In this document: positions 18,178 through 27,183 of the stretch, one piece after another | How the letters are laid out: the number at the start of each line of letters is the position of its first letter | Numbering within the stretch: position 1 is the stretch's first letter | Source of the DNA: Chlorobiales bacterium Clorobi_01 | GTDB lineage: Bacteria > Bacteroidota > Chlorobiia > Chlorobiales > Chlorobiaceae | Direction: 5' to 3' | Length of the DNA stretch: 64,000 nt | Assembly: GCA_001602925.1 (NCBI GenBank) | Contig: LUZT01000005.1 | Span: 310,001 to 374,000 of the forward strand | Notes under the pieces: model-generated | What the model was told of the DNA's origin: nothing | What the model saw: the letters and a program-made list of their open reading frames with translations, nothing else | The model's database searches: none | Translations under genes and position numbers: made by a program

Positions 18178-18298
18178 ATGCTACCGGAATTTTGATTGAA
18201 AATCGTCTGGAGTGCCGCATTATCGCAACAGATCAATGTATTACAATAATCGTTGCTCTCAAAACCTTCCATCCTCTTCTATGGGACTTACAGACCCG

Positions 18299-18327
18299 AT
18301 AGGACTTATACGACCTATAAGTCCTAT
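18299..18327. repeat. Perfect 12-base inverted repeat
   Basis: ATAGGACTTATA and TATAAGTCCTAT flank a CGACC loop, 38 bases beyond the manC stop. Related TGGGACTTA and CTATAAG fragments lie on either side (18281-18330). There is no T tract on either strand. It looks like a dispersed intergenic repeat rather than a standard terminator, though it could protect the manC mRNA end. Confidence 0.6.
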
Positions 18328-18364
18328 AAGAGAAGAATGCGCGCTTCACCTGCCGACTACCGAT

Positions 18365-19777
18365 TCACAGCCGTCCGTAGTGATCTTCAAACCGAACGAT
18401 GTCGTCCTCGCCGAGGTAACCGCCCGACTGCACTTCAATGAGTTCGAGCGGCTCGTCGCCGGGATTTTCGAGCCGGTGAAGCTCTTCGACCGGAATGTAG
18501 ATCGACTGGTTCGCCTCCAGCGGCACCTGTTTTTTCCCGACCGTCACCAGCGCCCTGCCAGTCACCACGATCCAGTGCTCGGCGCGCCTGCTGTGCATCT
18601 GCAAAGAAAGCGCCGCGCCCGGCTTGACCGTGATGCGCTTGACCTTGAATCGTTCGCCCTCATCGACGGTTTCGTACGAACCCCATGGCCGGTAGACCCG
18701 CCGGTGGATCAGCGGCTCTTCGCGCTTCTGCAACTTCAGTTGCTCGACGATGGCCTTGACCTCCTGCACCCGCTCTTTTGAAGCAACCAGCACCGCGTCG
18801 GCGGTTTCGACGATCACGTGCTCTTCGAGGCCGACTGCCGCCACCAGCCGGCTGGTGGCGTGGATGTAGCTGTTCCGGACTCCGTGCGTCAGCACATCAC
18901 CACGTTTGATGTTGCCCTCGGCATCGCGTTCCTGGGCCTCCCAAAGTGCCGACCACGCGCCAACATCGCGCCAGCCTGCCTGCATGGGCACAACCACTGC
19001 GTTGGAAGTTTTTTCCATGACGGCATAGTCGATCGAATTTGAGGGACAGGCTGCAAAGGCCTCAGGATCAAGCCTCAGAAAGTCGAGATCACGCCGGGCA
19101 TTTTCGAGGGATTTGCGGCATGCGTCGAGCATTTCAGGCGAGGAAGCTTCAAGCTCGGCGAGATAGATTTCCGGACGGAACAGGAACATGCCGCTGTTCC
19201 AGAAATAGTCGCCTGAAGCCACGTAGCCTTCCGCCCGTTCAAGGGATGGTTTCTCGACGAATTCGGCGACAGGACGGGTCACTCCCGTAGAACCGGCAAC
19301 CGCCCGGATATAGCCATACCTCGTTTCAGGCGCGGACGGCACGATGCCGAAAGTCACCAGACTGCCGGACTCAGCCGTACTCCGTGCCGATTCAATCGAG
19401 GCGACAAAGCCTTGCCTGTCGAGAATGACGTGATCAGCAGGCAGAAGCAGCATGAGCGCGCCGGGATGGGTCGCAGCAATGACCAGCGCTGCAATAGCGG
19501 CAGCTGGAGCCGTATTGCGCCCGAAAGGTTCCAGAATGATCGCCTGCTCGGCCACCGCGATCTGCCGGAGCTGCTCGGCAACCAGAAAGCGGTGCTCGTC
19601 ATTGCAGACGCAGATGACCGGCCCGACACCCTCAATCGACCCGACCCGGAGCACCGTATCCTGAAGCATGGTTTTTTCGCCGAAGAGCGGCAAAAGCTGC
19701 TTCGGATACATCGCCCTCGAAAGCGGCCAGAGCCTCGTTCCGGAACCGCCGGAGAGAATGACAGGCATGATCATCAT
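18365..19777 (-). CDS. manC: Mannose-1-phosphate guanylyltransferase/mannose-6-phosphate isomerase
   Basis: 470 residues, the usual size of the bifunctional type. The N-terminal nucleotidyltransferase has ILSGGSGTRLWPLSR as the pyrophosphorylase loop, LLLPADHVI, and VAEFVEKP as the substrate motif. The C-terminal cupin domain (RPWGSYETVDEGERFKVKRI and LSLQMHSRRAEHWIVVTGRA) carries the His residues of the type II phosphomannose isomerase. It makes GDP-mannose from Man-1-P and can interconvert Fru-6-P and Man-6-P. It lies last in the minus-strand sugar-nucleotide cluster, 48 bases after rfbB. The start could be any of the Met codons in M-M-I-M; the first is used. Confidence 0.94.
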   Translation of the reverse strand: MMIMPVILSGGSGTRLWPLSRAMYPKQLLPLFGEKTMLQDTVLRVGSIEGVGPVICVCNDEHRFLVAEQLRQIAVAEQAIILEPFGRNTAPAAAIAALVIAATHPGALMLLLPADHVILDRQGFVASIESARSTAESGSLVTFGIVPSAPETRYGYIRAVAGSTGVTRPVAEFVEKPSLERAEGYVASGDYFWNSGMFLFRPEIYLAELEASSPEMLDACRKSLENARRDLDFLRLDPEAFAACPSNSIDYAVMEKTSNAVVVPMQAGWRDVGAWSALWEAQERDAEGNIKRGDVLTHGVRNSYIHATSRLVAAVGLEEHVIVETADAVLVASKERVQEVKAIVEQLKLQKREEPLIHRRVYRPWGSYETVDEGERFKVKRITVKPGAALSLQMHSRRAEHWIVVTGRALVTVGKKQVPLEANQSIYIPVEELHRLENPGDEPLELIEVQSGGYLGEDDIVRFEDHYGRL

Positions 19778-19825
19778 TGCAAAATCGATGGAATGGTTAC
19801 CGAGAATTGAACGTCACAACCACAC

Positions 19826-20875
19826 TCAGCGGCCAGCGTACATCTTTTCATAATAGTGCTGATAGGCTCCCGACGTAACCTCATCGAGCCATGCCTGATT
19901 TTCAAGATACCAGTCAACGGTTTTTTCCAGCCCCTCCTCGAAGGTCACGGACGGCACCCATCCGAGCTCGCGTTGCAGCTTTGAGGCATCGATGGCGTAG
20001 CGCAAGTCGTGGCCCGCACGGTCGGTCACGCAGGTGATGAGCTTTTCGGACTCGCCCGCCTCGCGGCCAAGCTTGCGGTCCATGATGCGGCAGAGCAGGC
20101 GAATCAGGTCGATGTTCGTCCACTCGTTGTGCCCGCCGATGTTGTAGGTCTCGCCCACCGCTCCGTGGTGGAAAATCTCGTCAATGGCTCGCGCGTGATC
20201 GACCACCCAAAGCCAGTCGCGAACGTTCAGGCCTTGACCATACACCGGAAGCGGCTTCTCCAGACGGATGTTGTTGATGAAAAGCGGAATCAGCTTTTCG
20301 GGAAACTGGTGCGAACCGTAGTTGTTCGAACAGTTGCTGATAACCACCGGCAGGCCGTAAGTATCGTGGAATGCCCGGACGAAGTGATCCGACGACGCTT
20401 TCGAGGCCGAGTAGGGGCTATGCGGATCGTAGGGGGTCGATTCGCTAAACATCCCCTCGCTGCCGAGCGAACCATAGACCTCGTCGGTCGAGATGTGGTA
20501 AAACCGCTTCCCCTCAAACCTGCCTTCCCACGTGGCACGCGCGGCGTTGAGCAGGTTCACCGTGCCAAGCACGTTGGCAATCACGAACTCGACCGGGCTT
20601 TCGATGGAGCGATCTACGTGCGACTCGGCGGCCAGATGGATGACCGCATCGAAGCACTGTTCTTTGAACAGATCGAGCAGAAATGAACCCTCAGCAATAT
20701 CACCCTTCACGAACCGGTAGTTCGGATTCGATTCGACATCTTTCAGATTGGCCAGATTGCCCGCATAGGTAAGCTTGTCGAGATTGGTGATCGTGTAGTC
20801 CGCATAACGATTCAAAAAGTGCCTGACCACATGCGAACCGATAAACCCCGCACCACCGGTAATGAGAATATGCAT
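19826..20875 (-). CDS. rfbB: dTDP-glucose 4,6-dehydratase
   Basis: 349 residues. An extended short-chain dehydrogenase: GGAGFIGSHVVRHFL binds NAD, STDEVYGSLG holds the catalytic Thr-Asp-Glu, and YSASKASSDHFV holds the Tyr-x3-Lys pair. HLAAESHVDRSI and NCSNNYGSHQFPEKLIPLFI are specific to RmlB. It removes water from dTDP-glucose in the second step of dTDP-L-rhamnose synthesis. It follows rfbD by 86 bases on the same strand, and manC follows. All four rhamnose genes are present, so the cell can make dTDP-rhamnose for surface polysaccharide. Confidence 0.96.
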   Translation of the reverse strand: MHILITGGAGFIGSHVVRHFLNRYADYTITNLDKLTYAGNLANLKDVESNPNYRFVKGDIAEGSFLLDLFKEQCFDAVIHLAAESHVDRSIESPVEFVIANVLGTVNLLNAARATWEGRFEGKRFYHISTDEVYGSLGSEGMFSESTPYDPHSPYSASKASSDHFVRAFHDTYGLPVVISNCSNNYGSHQFPEKLIPLFINNIRLEKPLPVYGQGLNVRDWLWVVDHARAIDEIFHHGAVGETYNIGGHNEWTNIDLIRLLCRIMDRKLGREAGESEKLITCVTDRAGHDLRYAIDASKLQRELGWVPSVTFEEGLEKTVDWYLENQAWLDEVTSGAYQHYYEKMYAGR

Positions 20876-20961
20876 CGAAGCAATTGATAGTTGATAACTG
20901 ATAATGATTCAGAAGCATCGCCATTTGTCTTCCTGACCCATCCGTCCCATAGCAGCCAAAC

Positions 20962-21840
20962 TCACGATTTGCCAGCCGTCTTCCGCAACTCTGTCAGCAT
21001 CCGCAACAGGCTGTCGTGCCAGTGCGGGATTTCAAGCCCCCAGGTACTCTTGATTTTTCGTTTGTTCAGCACGCTGAAATGAGGCCTTCTGGCTGGCGTC
21101 GGATAGTTACTGCTCTCGATTGGCAACGCCTTGCACGAAAGCCCTTCGGCATCCATAATCGCTTTGGCAAAGTCGTACCAGGAACAGACTCCTTCATTCG
21201 AGTAGTGAAAAGTCTCGCTGTAGCTCCGAACCGGATCGCATTGGTCGAGCATCGAAACGATCGTCCCGGCCAGATCCGCCGCCCATGTCGGACTGCCCAC
21301 CTGATCAAACACAACGCCGAACGACTGGCGCTCGCTACCAAGACGAAGCATGGTCTTCACGAAGTTCTGCCCGTAAACCGAGTAGAGCCAGGCGGTGCGT
21401 AAAATGATATACGAGCAGCCGCTCGCCCGGATCGCCTCTTCACCCTCCCATTTGGACAGGCCATAAACACCGCAAGGCGCGACCGGGTCATCCTCGCAAT
21501 AAGGTCGGTTCGAGCTGCCATCGAAAACATAATCGGTCGAAACATGCAGCAACAGTGCGCCAACCTCCATTGCAACCGCGGCCAGCACCGCCGCGCCGTC
21601 ACGGTTCACCCTGAACGCTGCTTCCGCATCGCTCTCGGCCCTGTCCACCGCCGTGTAGGCCGCACAGTTGACAATCGCTCCAATCCGTCGATCCCGGCAA
21701 ACACGCTCCACCGCCAGCGCATCGGTAATGTCGAGTTCCGGCAGATCCATGAAAAACCACTCCTGCCAGCCATGCACTTCTTGCAGTTTTTGCAGTTCGG
21801 AACCAAGCTGCCCACGGCTCCCGGTGACAAGAATGTTCAT
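20962..21840 (-). CDS. rfbD: dTDP-4-dehydrorhamnose reductase
   Basis: 292 residues. The N-terminal ILVTGSRGQLGSEL is the NADPH-binding loop. AYTAVDRAESD and STDYVFDG are RmlD signatures, and YGLSKWEGE carries the catalytic Tyr-x3-Lys. It reduces dTDP-4-keto-L-rhamnose to dTDP-L-rhamnose, the last step. It is third in the order of transcription (rfbA, rfbC, rfbD, rfbB, manC), 36 bases after rfbC. Confidence 0.95.
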   Translation of the reverse strand: MNILVTGSRGQLGSELQKLQEVHGWQEWFFMDLPELDITDALAVERVCRDRRIGAIVNCAAYTAVDRAESDAEAAFRVNRDGAAVLAAVAMEVGALLLHVSTDYVFDGSSNRPYCEDDPVAPCGVYGLSKWEGEEAIRASGCSYIILRTAWLYSVYGQNFVKTMLRLGSERQSFGVVFDQVGSPTWAADLAGTIVSMLDQCDPVRSYSETFHYSNEGVCSWYDFAKAIMDAEGLSCKALPIESSNYPTPARRPHFSVLNKRKIKSTWGLEIPHWHDSLLRMLTELRKTAGKS

Positions 21841-21876
21841 TGTTCTCTGGTCGGTATAAGCGGTTCGAAAAACATG

Positions 21877-22434
21877 CTATGCGTCCAGAACGATACCTTC
21901 AATATCATGCAGCATCGGCTGACGAAGATCCTTATCCGAAAGACGTATCTCGCTTTCCGGCACGCCCCATTCTATGCCAATGGCCGGATCGTTCCACCGG
22001 ATCCCCGCATCGTGTGACGGCGCATAATAGTCCGTGCATTTATAACTGAACACCGCTGTCTGGCTCAGCACCGCAAAGCCGTGGGCGAAGCCGGGCGGAA
22101 TCCACATCATCCGGCGATTGCTCTCATTGAGCAGTTGGGCAGTATGATGACCGAATGTTGAAGAACCCTTGCGTATATCGACAGCCACATCAAGCACCTC
22201 ACCCCGGATCACACGGACAAGCTTGCCCTGCACATGCGGCGGTTTCTGGTAATGCAGACCCCGGACAACGCCATAGCGTGAAAACGATTCGTTATCCTGC
22301 ACGAAACGGTGGCATCCGGCGTGTTGCTCGAATATATCCTGCCGGAAAGATTCGCAAAACCAGCCGCGTTCATCGCCGAACACCTCTGGCTCGAACAGAA
22401 GAACGTCAGGAATTGAGGTCCGGATGATCTGCAT
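21877..22434 (-). CDS. rfbC: dTDP-4-dehydrorhamnose 3,5-epimerase
   Basis: 185 residues, a single cupin. The active-site region is visible: ESFRQDIFEQH, FVQDNESFSRYGVVRGLHYQ, and WIPPGFAHGFAVLS with the catalytic His. YKCTDYYAPSHDAGIRWNDP is the substrate-closing region typical of RmlC. It acts between RmlB and RmlD. It lies 29 bases after rfbA on the same strand. Confidence 0.96.
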   Translation of the reverse strand: MQIIRTSIPDVLLFEPEVFGDERGWFCESFRQDIFEQHAGCHRFVQDNESFSRYGVVRGLHYQKPPHVQGKLVRVIRGEVLDVAVDIRKGSSTFGHHTAQLLNESNRRMMWIPPGFAHGFAVLSQTAVFSYKCTDYYAPSHDAGIRWNDPAIGIEWGVPESEIRLSDKDLRQPMLHDIEGIVLDA

Positions 22435-22463
22435 AGGTTACAGTACCACTGATGGATTGATGT

Positions 22464-23345
22464 TCAGATTCTCCGTTCCAGAAGATTGAGCAGATACTGC
22501 CCATACTGGTTCTTGAGGAGCGGCGAGGCGAGACGTTCGATGTCGGCATCGCCGATCCAGCCGTTCCGCCAGGCAATCTCTTCTGGGCAGGCTACCTTGA
22601 GCCCCTGCCGCTTCTCGACGGTTTCAATGAAGTTGCCTGCCTCCTGGAATGATTCGTGCGTGCCGGTATCGAGCCAGGCAAATCCACGCCCCATGATGGA
22701 ACAAACCAGAGCCCCGCGGTCGAGATACGTCTGGTTCACCGAGGTGATCTCGAGTTCCCCTCTCGGCGACAGTTTCACGCCTGCGGCAATGTCAATCACA
22801 TCGTTCGGATAGAAATAGAGCCCCACGACCGCGTAGTTCGATTCCGGGTTTTCCGGCTTCTCAACTATGGAGAACACCTGCCCGTCCGGATCGAACTCGA
22901 CCACGCCGTAACGCTCGGGATCACTGACATAGTAGCCGAAAACCACCGCTTTTCTCCGTCTCTCGACGGCACGAACCGCCTCTTCGAGCATCCCGCTGAA
23001 ACCATAACCAAAAAAGATGTTGTCGCCAAGCACGAGACAGACATCGTCATCGCCAATAAAATCGCGACCGAGAATGAAAGCCTGCGCCAGTCCGTCGGGC
23101 GAGGGTTGAACCGTATAGGAAAGGTTGATACCCCAGTCGCTTCCATCACCGAGCAGCTTGACGAACGAAGGCTGATCCTCGGGAGTGGTAATGACGAGAA
23201 TATCCCTGATACCGGCAAGCATCAGGGTGGTGAGCGGGTAGTAGATCATCGGCTTGTCGTACACAGGAAGCAGCTGCTTCGATACGCCCTTGGTCACAGG
23301 ATAGAGGCGGGTGCCTGACCCTCCGGCAAGAATGATACCTTTCAT
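22464..23345 (-). CDS. rfbA: Glucose-1-phosphate thymidylyltransferase
   Basis: 293 residues from the ATG at 23345, giving the standard start M-K-G-I-I-L-A-G-G. An upstream in-frame Met at 23378 would add 11 residues with no family support. [27 protein letters not shown] is the nucleotidyltransferase signature. [12 protein letters not shown] and VSIVEKP-like [23 protein letters not shown] are specific to RmlA. It forms dTDP-glucose and is usually feedback-inhibited by dTDP-rhamnose. It is the first gene of the rfb operon. The 299-base region upstream to the GH13 gene should hold its promoter and contains an A/T-rich stretch near 23425-23445. Confidence 0.96.
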   Translation of the reverse strand: MKGIILAGGSGTRLYPVTKGVSKQLLPVYDKPMIYYPLTTLMLAGIRDILVITTPEDQPSFVKLLGDGSDWGINLSYTVQPSPDGLAQAFILGRDFIGDDDVCLVLGDNIFFGYGFSGMLEEAVRAVERRRKAVVFGYYVSDPERYGVVEFDPDGQVFSIVEKPENPESNYAVVGLYFYPNDVIDIAAGVKLSPRGELEITSVNQTYLDRGALVCSIMGRGFAWLDTGTHESFQEAGNFIETVEKRQGLKVACPEEIAWRNGWIGDADIERLASPLLKNQYGQYLLNLLERRI

Positions 23346-23644
23346 GGTGGTTGTTGATCTTCGGTCAACGATGGTCATGTTTCCGCGGCGCAGCTTCTCA
23401 AGCCACTTGGCCCTTTAATCTACTATATATTTTTTTTCTTTTTTAATCGCGCATTCAGAGGAACCTCTGGCCACGAAACATTCAATCCGGAATCATTGCG
23501 CTGACAGCTTACCCCATGCAATAATACACGACGAAAAGCGCCTATTTACCAAAAACACTCCTGAAAACCGTGTTTCAGGCGGAATCAATTATTGATTAAC
23601 TTGTTTGCACATCTGAAAAATCCAGAGATCGCCAAACCTGCCCT

Positions 23645-26600
23645 ATGAGCACCGATAGCCGTACTTCCGCGAAAGAACATTTCTACATCAACAGGGGAGC
23701 AAGGGAGCGTTATCGCCTCGACGATCCTGACCTGCTGCTTTTGCCAGCTGACCGGCATGAGGCTATGGCGCTCGCCGAGCAACAGACCGAAGCGATCAAC
23801 CGGCAGATCAGCCTGGTTGAGGGCGAACAGGCGAAAAAAATTTTGCCCGCGCAATTTCACGCCATGAAGCTGCTCCATGAGCTGCAACACCATATCATCG
23901 ACAGGGTCTCAGGCCTCCAGAACGCGGCGCTTACAGTTCTGGAAAGTGAAACCTCTCAATGGCATACCATCGAGTACCTCGGCAAATTCCTCGAACGGTT
24001 TCCTACCTGGAACATCTATCGCTCGAAAACAACTCTCGAAGCCAGCCTGAAAAACCTGTCGAGCCGAACCGACGTGCTCGAAGAAGCCTTCCTTGTCTGG
24101 ATCAACAACAGAAATCCTGCATTGAAGGAGTTTGCCGGACTGATTTCTGATCATGAGCTGCATGGCGATCAGGCTTATCCGCACCTTGTGAAGGCCATGC
24201 AACAGGCCATACGCTCCTCGGGGCCCATCGGCAGTGCAAGCGATCTGGAAGAGCTGCTCCTGAATCCATCGCGGTACGCGCCTGACTCGCTGCTCGACCA
24301 GCTCCGGTTCATCAGGCTGCACTGGGGTGACCTGCTTTCGGATTCACCGTGGCGGCCGCTGCTCGACGAGGCCATCGTGCTGATTGAAGACGAAGATCGC
24401 TACCTCTTTTTTGAAAATCTCGCTCAGGATCAGACCACTCTTGGCGGCACGTTCGGCGAAAAGGAGGCGCACGCGCCCTCCTACGACGACCTTGCGAACG
24501 CTCCGGCGCGCTACTCGCACGACTCGTCGTGGATGCCCGAAGTAGTGATGATCGCCAAGAGCACCTATGTCTGGCTCGACCAGCTCTCGCGCCAGTACGG
24601 TCGTCACATCGCGCGGTTGCAGGATATTCCGGACGAGGAGCTCGACCTGCTCGCCGGTCGTGGCTTCACCGCCCTCTGGCTCATCGGCCTCTGGGAGCGC
24701 AGCTACGCATCGCGCAAGATCAAGCAGCTTCAGGGCAATCCGGAAGCCAAAGCATCGGCCTACGCGCTTGAAAGTTACGAGATCGCTCACGAGCTCGGCG
24801 GCTACGAGGGCTACGTCGATCTGCGCAACCGCGCCATGCAGCGCGGCATCCGGCTCGCCAGCGACATGGTGCCGAACCACACTGGCATCGACTCGGAACT
24901 GGTGCGCCAGCGTCCCGAATGGTTCCTCTCGACCGGCGAGCCGCCCTATCCCAACTACACCTACAACGGCCCGAACCTGAGCGAAGACAGCCGCTACGGC
25001 ATTCACATCGAGGATGGCTACTGGAACCGCTCCGACGCCGCGGTTACCTTCAAGCGGGTCGATCACCTGACCGGCGACACGCGCTACATCTACCACGGCA
25101 ACGACGGCACCACCATGCCGTGGAACGACACGGCGCAGCTCAATTTCCTCGACCCGGAGGTACGCGAAGGGGTGATCCAGCAGATTCTGCACGTGGCCCG
25201 CATGTTCCCGGTAATCCGTTTCGACGCGGCAATGGTGCTGGCGAAAATGCACATCCAGCGCCTCTGGTTCCCGATGCACGGCCACGCGCCGGGCATTCCG
25301 TCACGCGGCGCATGGTCGATGAGCATGGCCGAGTTCGAGACCGCCATGCCGCAGGAGTTCTGGCGCGAGGTGGTTGACCGCGTCGCCCAGGAAGTACCCG
25401 ACACGCTGCTGCTCGCCGAGGCGTTCTGGATGCTCGAAGGCTACTTCGTCCGCACACTCGGGATGCACCGCGTCTACAACAGCGCCTTCATGCACATGCT
25501 CAAAAAGGAGGACAACGCGGGCTATCGCGGGCTGATCAAAAAGACGCTGGAGTTCGACGCGGAGATTCTGAAACGCTACGTCAACTTCATGAACAACCCC
25601 GACGAGGATACTGCCATCGCGCAGTTCGGACGGGGCGACAAATATTTCGGCGTCTGCATGATGATGGTGACGATGCCGGGCCTGCCGATGATCGGCCACG
25701 GCCAGGTGGAGGGCTTCACCGAAAAGTATGGCATGGAGTACGCCAAAGCCTACTACGACGAGCGCCCTGACGAAGAGTTGGTCGAGCGGCACTACCGAGA
25801 AATCTTCCCGGTCATGAAGCAGCGCTCGCTGTTCGCAGAGGTCGCTCACTTCCAGCTCTTCGACCTCTACGCGCCGGACGGACAGGTGAACGAAAACGTC
25901 TTCGCCTACACCAACCGGCACAACGGCAAGCAGAGCCTCTTTATCTTCAATAACCGCTACGAAGCCTCGGAGGGATGGATACGGCTCTCCGCCGGAAAGC
26001 TCGACAACGGTTCGATGAAGCAGACGCTGCTCGGCGACGCGCTCTCGCTACCCGGCGAGCACGACAGCTACGTCATCTTCCGCGACCAGAGAAGCAGCCT
26101 GGAGTTCATCCGCTCGTGCTCGCAGGTGCGAAATGATGGTCTGTACATCGCGCTTGGCGGCTACCAGTACAATCTCTTCATGGAGTTCCGCATCGTCCGG
26201 CCCTCGAAGCTCAAACCGTACGATCAGGTCTGTGAGGAGCTGAACGGGCGGGGTGTCGCGTCGGTTGAAATCGAAGCACTCTCGATGAGCCTGCGACCGA
26301 TTCACCAGATCGTAGCCACAGCAATCGAAAGCTTTATCAAACCGGAAAAATTCGCCGAAGCGTTCGGAATGCAGTGCGAATCGCTGCTCGAAGCCGTTGC
26401 GGAACGCTTTGCGGAGATCATGGAGCAGCCGCTGACGCCGCCCGCCGGCATTGCCGAAAAAGCCGCGAACAGCTACCTCAGCGCCCTCGGCTACGAATCG
26501 CTGCTCGAAGAAGCGGAGAACATCAAGCGCGTGCAAGTTTCGCTCGGCCTCGACGAAGAAACAAACGAAACATTTCACTCGCTGGCCAAACCCCTGATCG

Positions 26601-27088
26601 CCCTTAATTGCATTCAGGAGATGGTACGCGAAAACGGGCTTCTCGAAAGGCAGATTATCGACCAGTGGTTGCTCGGCAATACACTGGAAAAGGTCTTCAC
26701 CGACAAAGCCACCTCCTGGCCGGTCAACGGCCCGGAAGCTGTCGATCTCATCTCCTGTCTGCTCTCGCGAAGGACAGAACCCGGCAACAATGAAACTCCG
26801 GATGAGCAGCTCATGGCTTCGATCAGAACCCTGCACGAATCGGGCGACCACCACTTCAGAACCTTCATGCAGGTACAGCACCTGCACGGCAAAGAGTGGT
26901 TCCGCGAACGCCAGCTCAGCCTGCTCGCCTCATGGATCATGGTGCAGAATCTGATGCTGAACGAACCGCTGAGTGGCAAAACCGTTTTACAAACATGGCT
27001 CGACGCCATCGAAAAGCTCGAAATGTCCGCTTTCATCAGCGGCTACGAACTGGGAGCACTGCTGAAACCGGCAGCAGGCAAAAAGTAA
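23645..27088 (+). CDS. Very large GH13 (alpha-amylase-like) family protein
   Basis: 1147 residues. A (beta/alpha)8 GH13 barrel is embedded between about 290 N-terminal and 330 C-terminal residues that I do not recognise. Barrel motifs are D407-MVPNHTG, RFDAAM with nucleophile D527, LLAEAFWM with acid/base E592, and NNP-D653-E-D655, where NHD is usual. No signal peptide is seen, so it is probably cytoplasmic. A role in glycogen or alpha-glucan metabolism is plausible; trehalose-synthase-like or transglycosylase activity is possible. The flanking domains contain many Leu/Glu helices. It is a single-gene unit between the rfb cluster and petB, with a shared terminator at its end. The exact enzyme is unknown. 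Confidence 0.82.
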   Translation: MSTDSRTSAKEHFYINRGARERYRLDDPDLLLLPADRHEAMALAEQQTEAINRQISLVEGEQAKKILPAQFHAMKLLHELQHHIIDRVSGLQNAALTVLESETSQWHTIEYLGKFLERFPTWNIYRSKTTLEASLKNLSSRTDVLEEAFLVWINNRNPALKEFAGLISDHELHGDQAYPHLVKAMQQAIRSSGPIGSASDLEELLLNPSRYAPDSLLDQLRFIRLHWGDLLSDSPWRPLLDEAIVLIEDEDRYLFFENLAQDQTTLGGTFGEKEAHAPSYDDLANAPARYSHDSSWMPEVVMIAKSTYVWLDQLSRQYGRHIARLQDIPDEELDLLAGRGFTALWLIGLWERSYASRKIKQLQGNPEAKASAYALESYEIAHELGGYEGYVDLRNRAMQRGIRLASDMVPNHTGIDSELVRQRPEWFLSTGEPPYPNYTYNGPNLSEDSRYGIHIEDGYWNRSDAAVTFKRVDHLTGDTRYIYHGNDGTTMPWNDTAQLNFLDPEVREGVIQQILHVARMFPVIRFDAAMVLAKMHIQRLWFPMHGHAPGIPSRGAWSMSMAEFETAMPQEFWREVVDRVAQEVPDTLLLAEAFWMLEGYFVRTLGMHRVYNSAFMHMLKKEDNAGYRGLIKKTLEFDAEILKRYVNFMNNPDEDTAIAQFGRGDKYFGVCMMMVTMPGLPMIGHGQVEGFTEKYGMEYAKAYYDERPDEELVERHYREIFPVMKQRSLFAEVAHFQLFDLYAPDGQVNENVFAYTNRHNGKQSLFIFNNRYEASEGWIRLSAGKLDNGSMKQTLLGDALSLPGEHDSYVIFRDQRSSLEFIRSCSQVRNDGLYIALGGYQYNLFMEFRIVRPSKLKPYDQVCEELNGRGVASVEIEALSMSLRPIHQIVATAIESFIKPEKFAEAFGMQCESLLEAVAERFAEIMEQPLTPPAGIAEKAANSYLSALGYESLLEEAENIKRVQVSLGLDEETNETFHSLAKPLIALNCIQEMVRENGLLERQIIDQWLLGNTLEKVFTDKATSWPVNGPEAVDLISCLLSRRTEPGNNETPDEQLMASIRTLHESGDHHFRTFMQVQHLHGKEWFRERQLSLLASWIMVQNLMLNEPLSGKTVLQTWLDAIEKLEMSAFISGYELGALLKPAAGKK

Positions 27089-27132
27089 GCCGGTCATCAA
27101 CAACGGCCGCTTCCCGCTAAAAGCGCCAAATA

Positions 27133-27160
27133 GAAAAAGCCCGGAAATCCGGGCTTTTTC
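27133..27160. terminator. Bidirectional terminator between GH13 gene and petB
   Basis: A 12-base stem, GAAAAAGCCCGG/CCGGGCTTTTTC, has an AAAT loop. It lies between two convergent stops (27088 and 27184) and has A and T tracts on both sides. Confidence 0.92.
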
Positions 27161-27183
27161 TATTTGCATATCGAACCGATCTC

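Noticed and set aside
18365-23345. The rfb/manC cluster as a horizontally acquired O-antigen island
   Set aside because: It contains only sugar-nucleotide synthesis genes, with no glycosyltransferases or mobile elements, and its composition looks like that of the neighbours.
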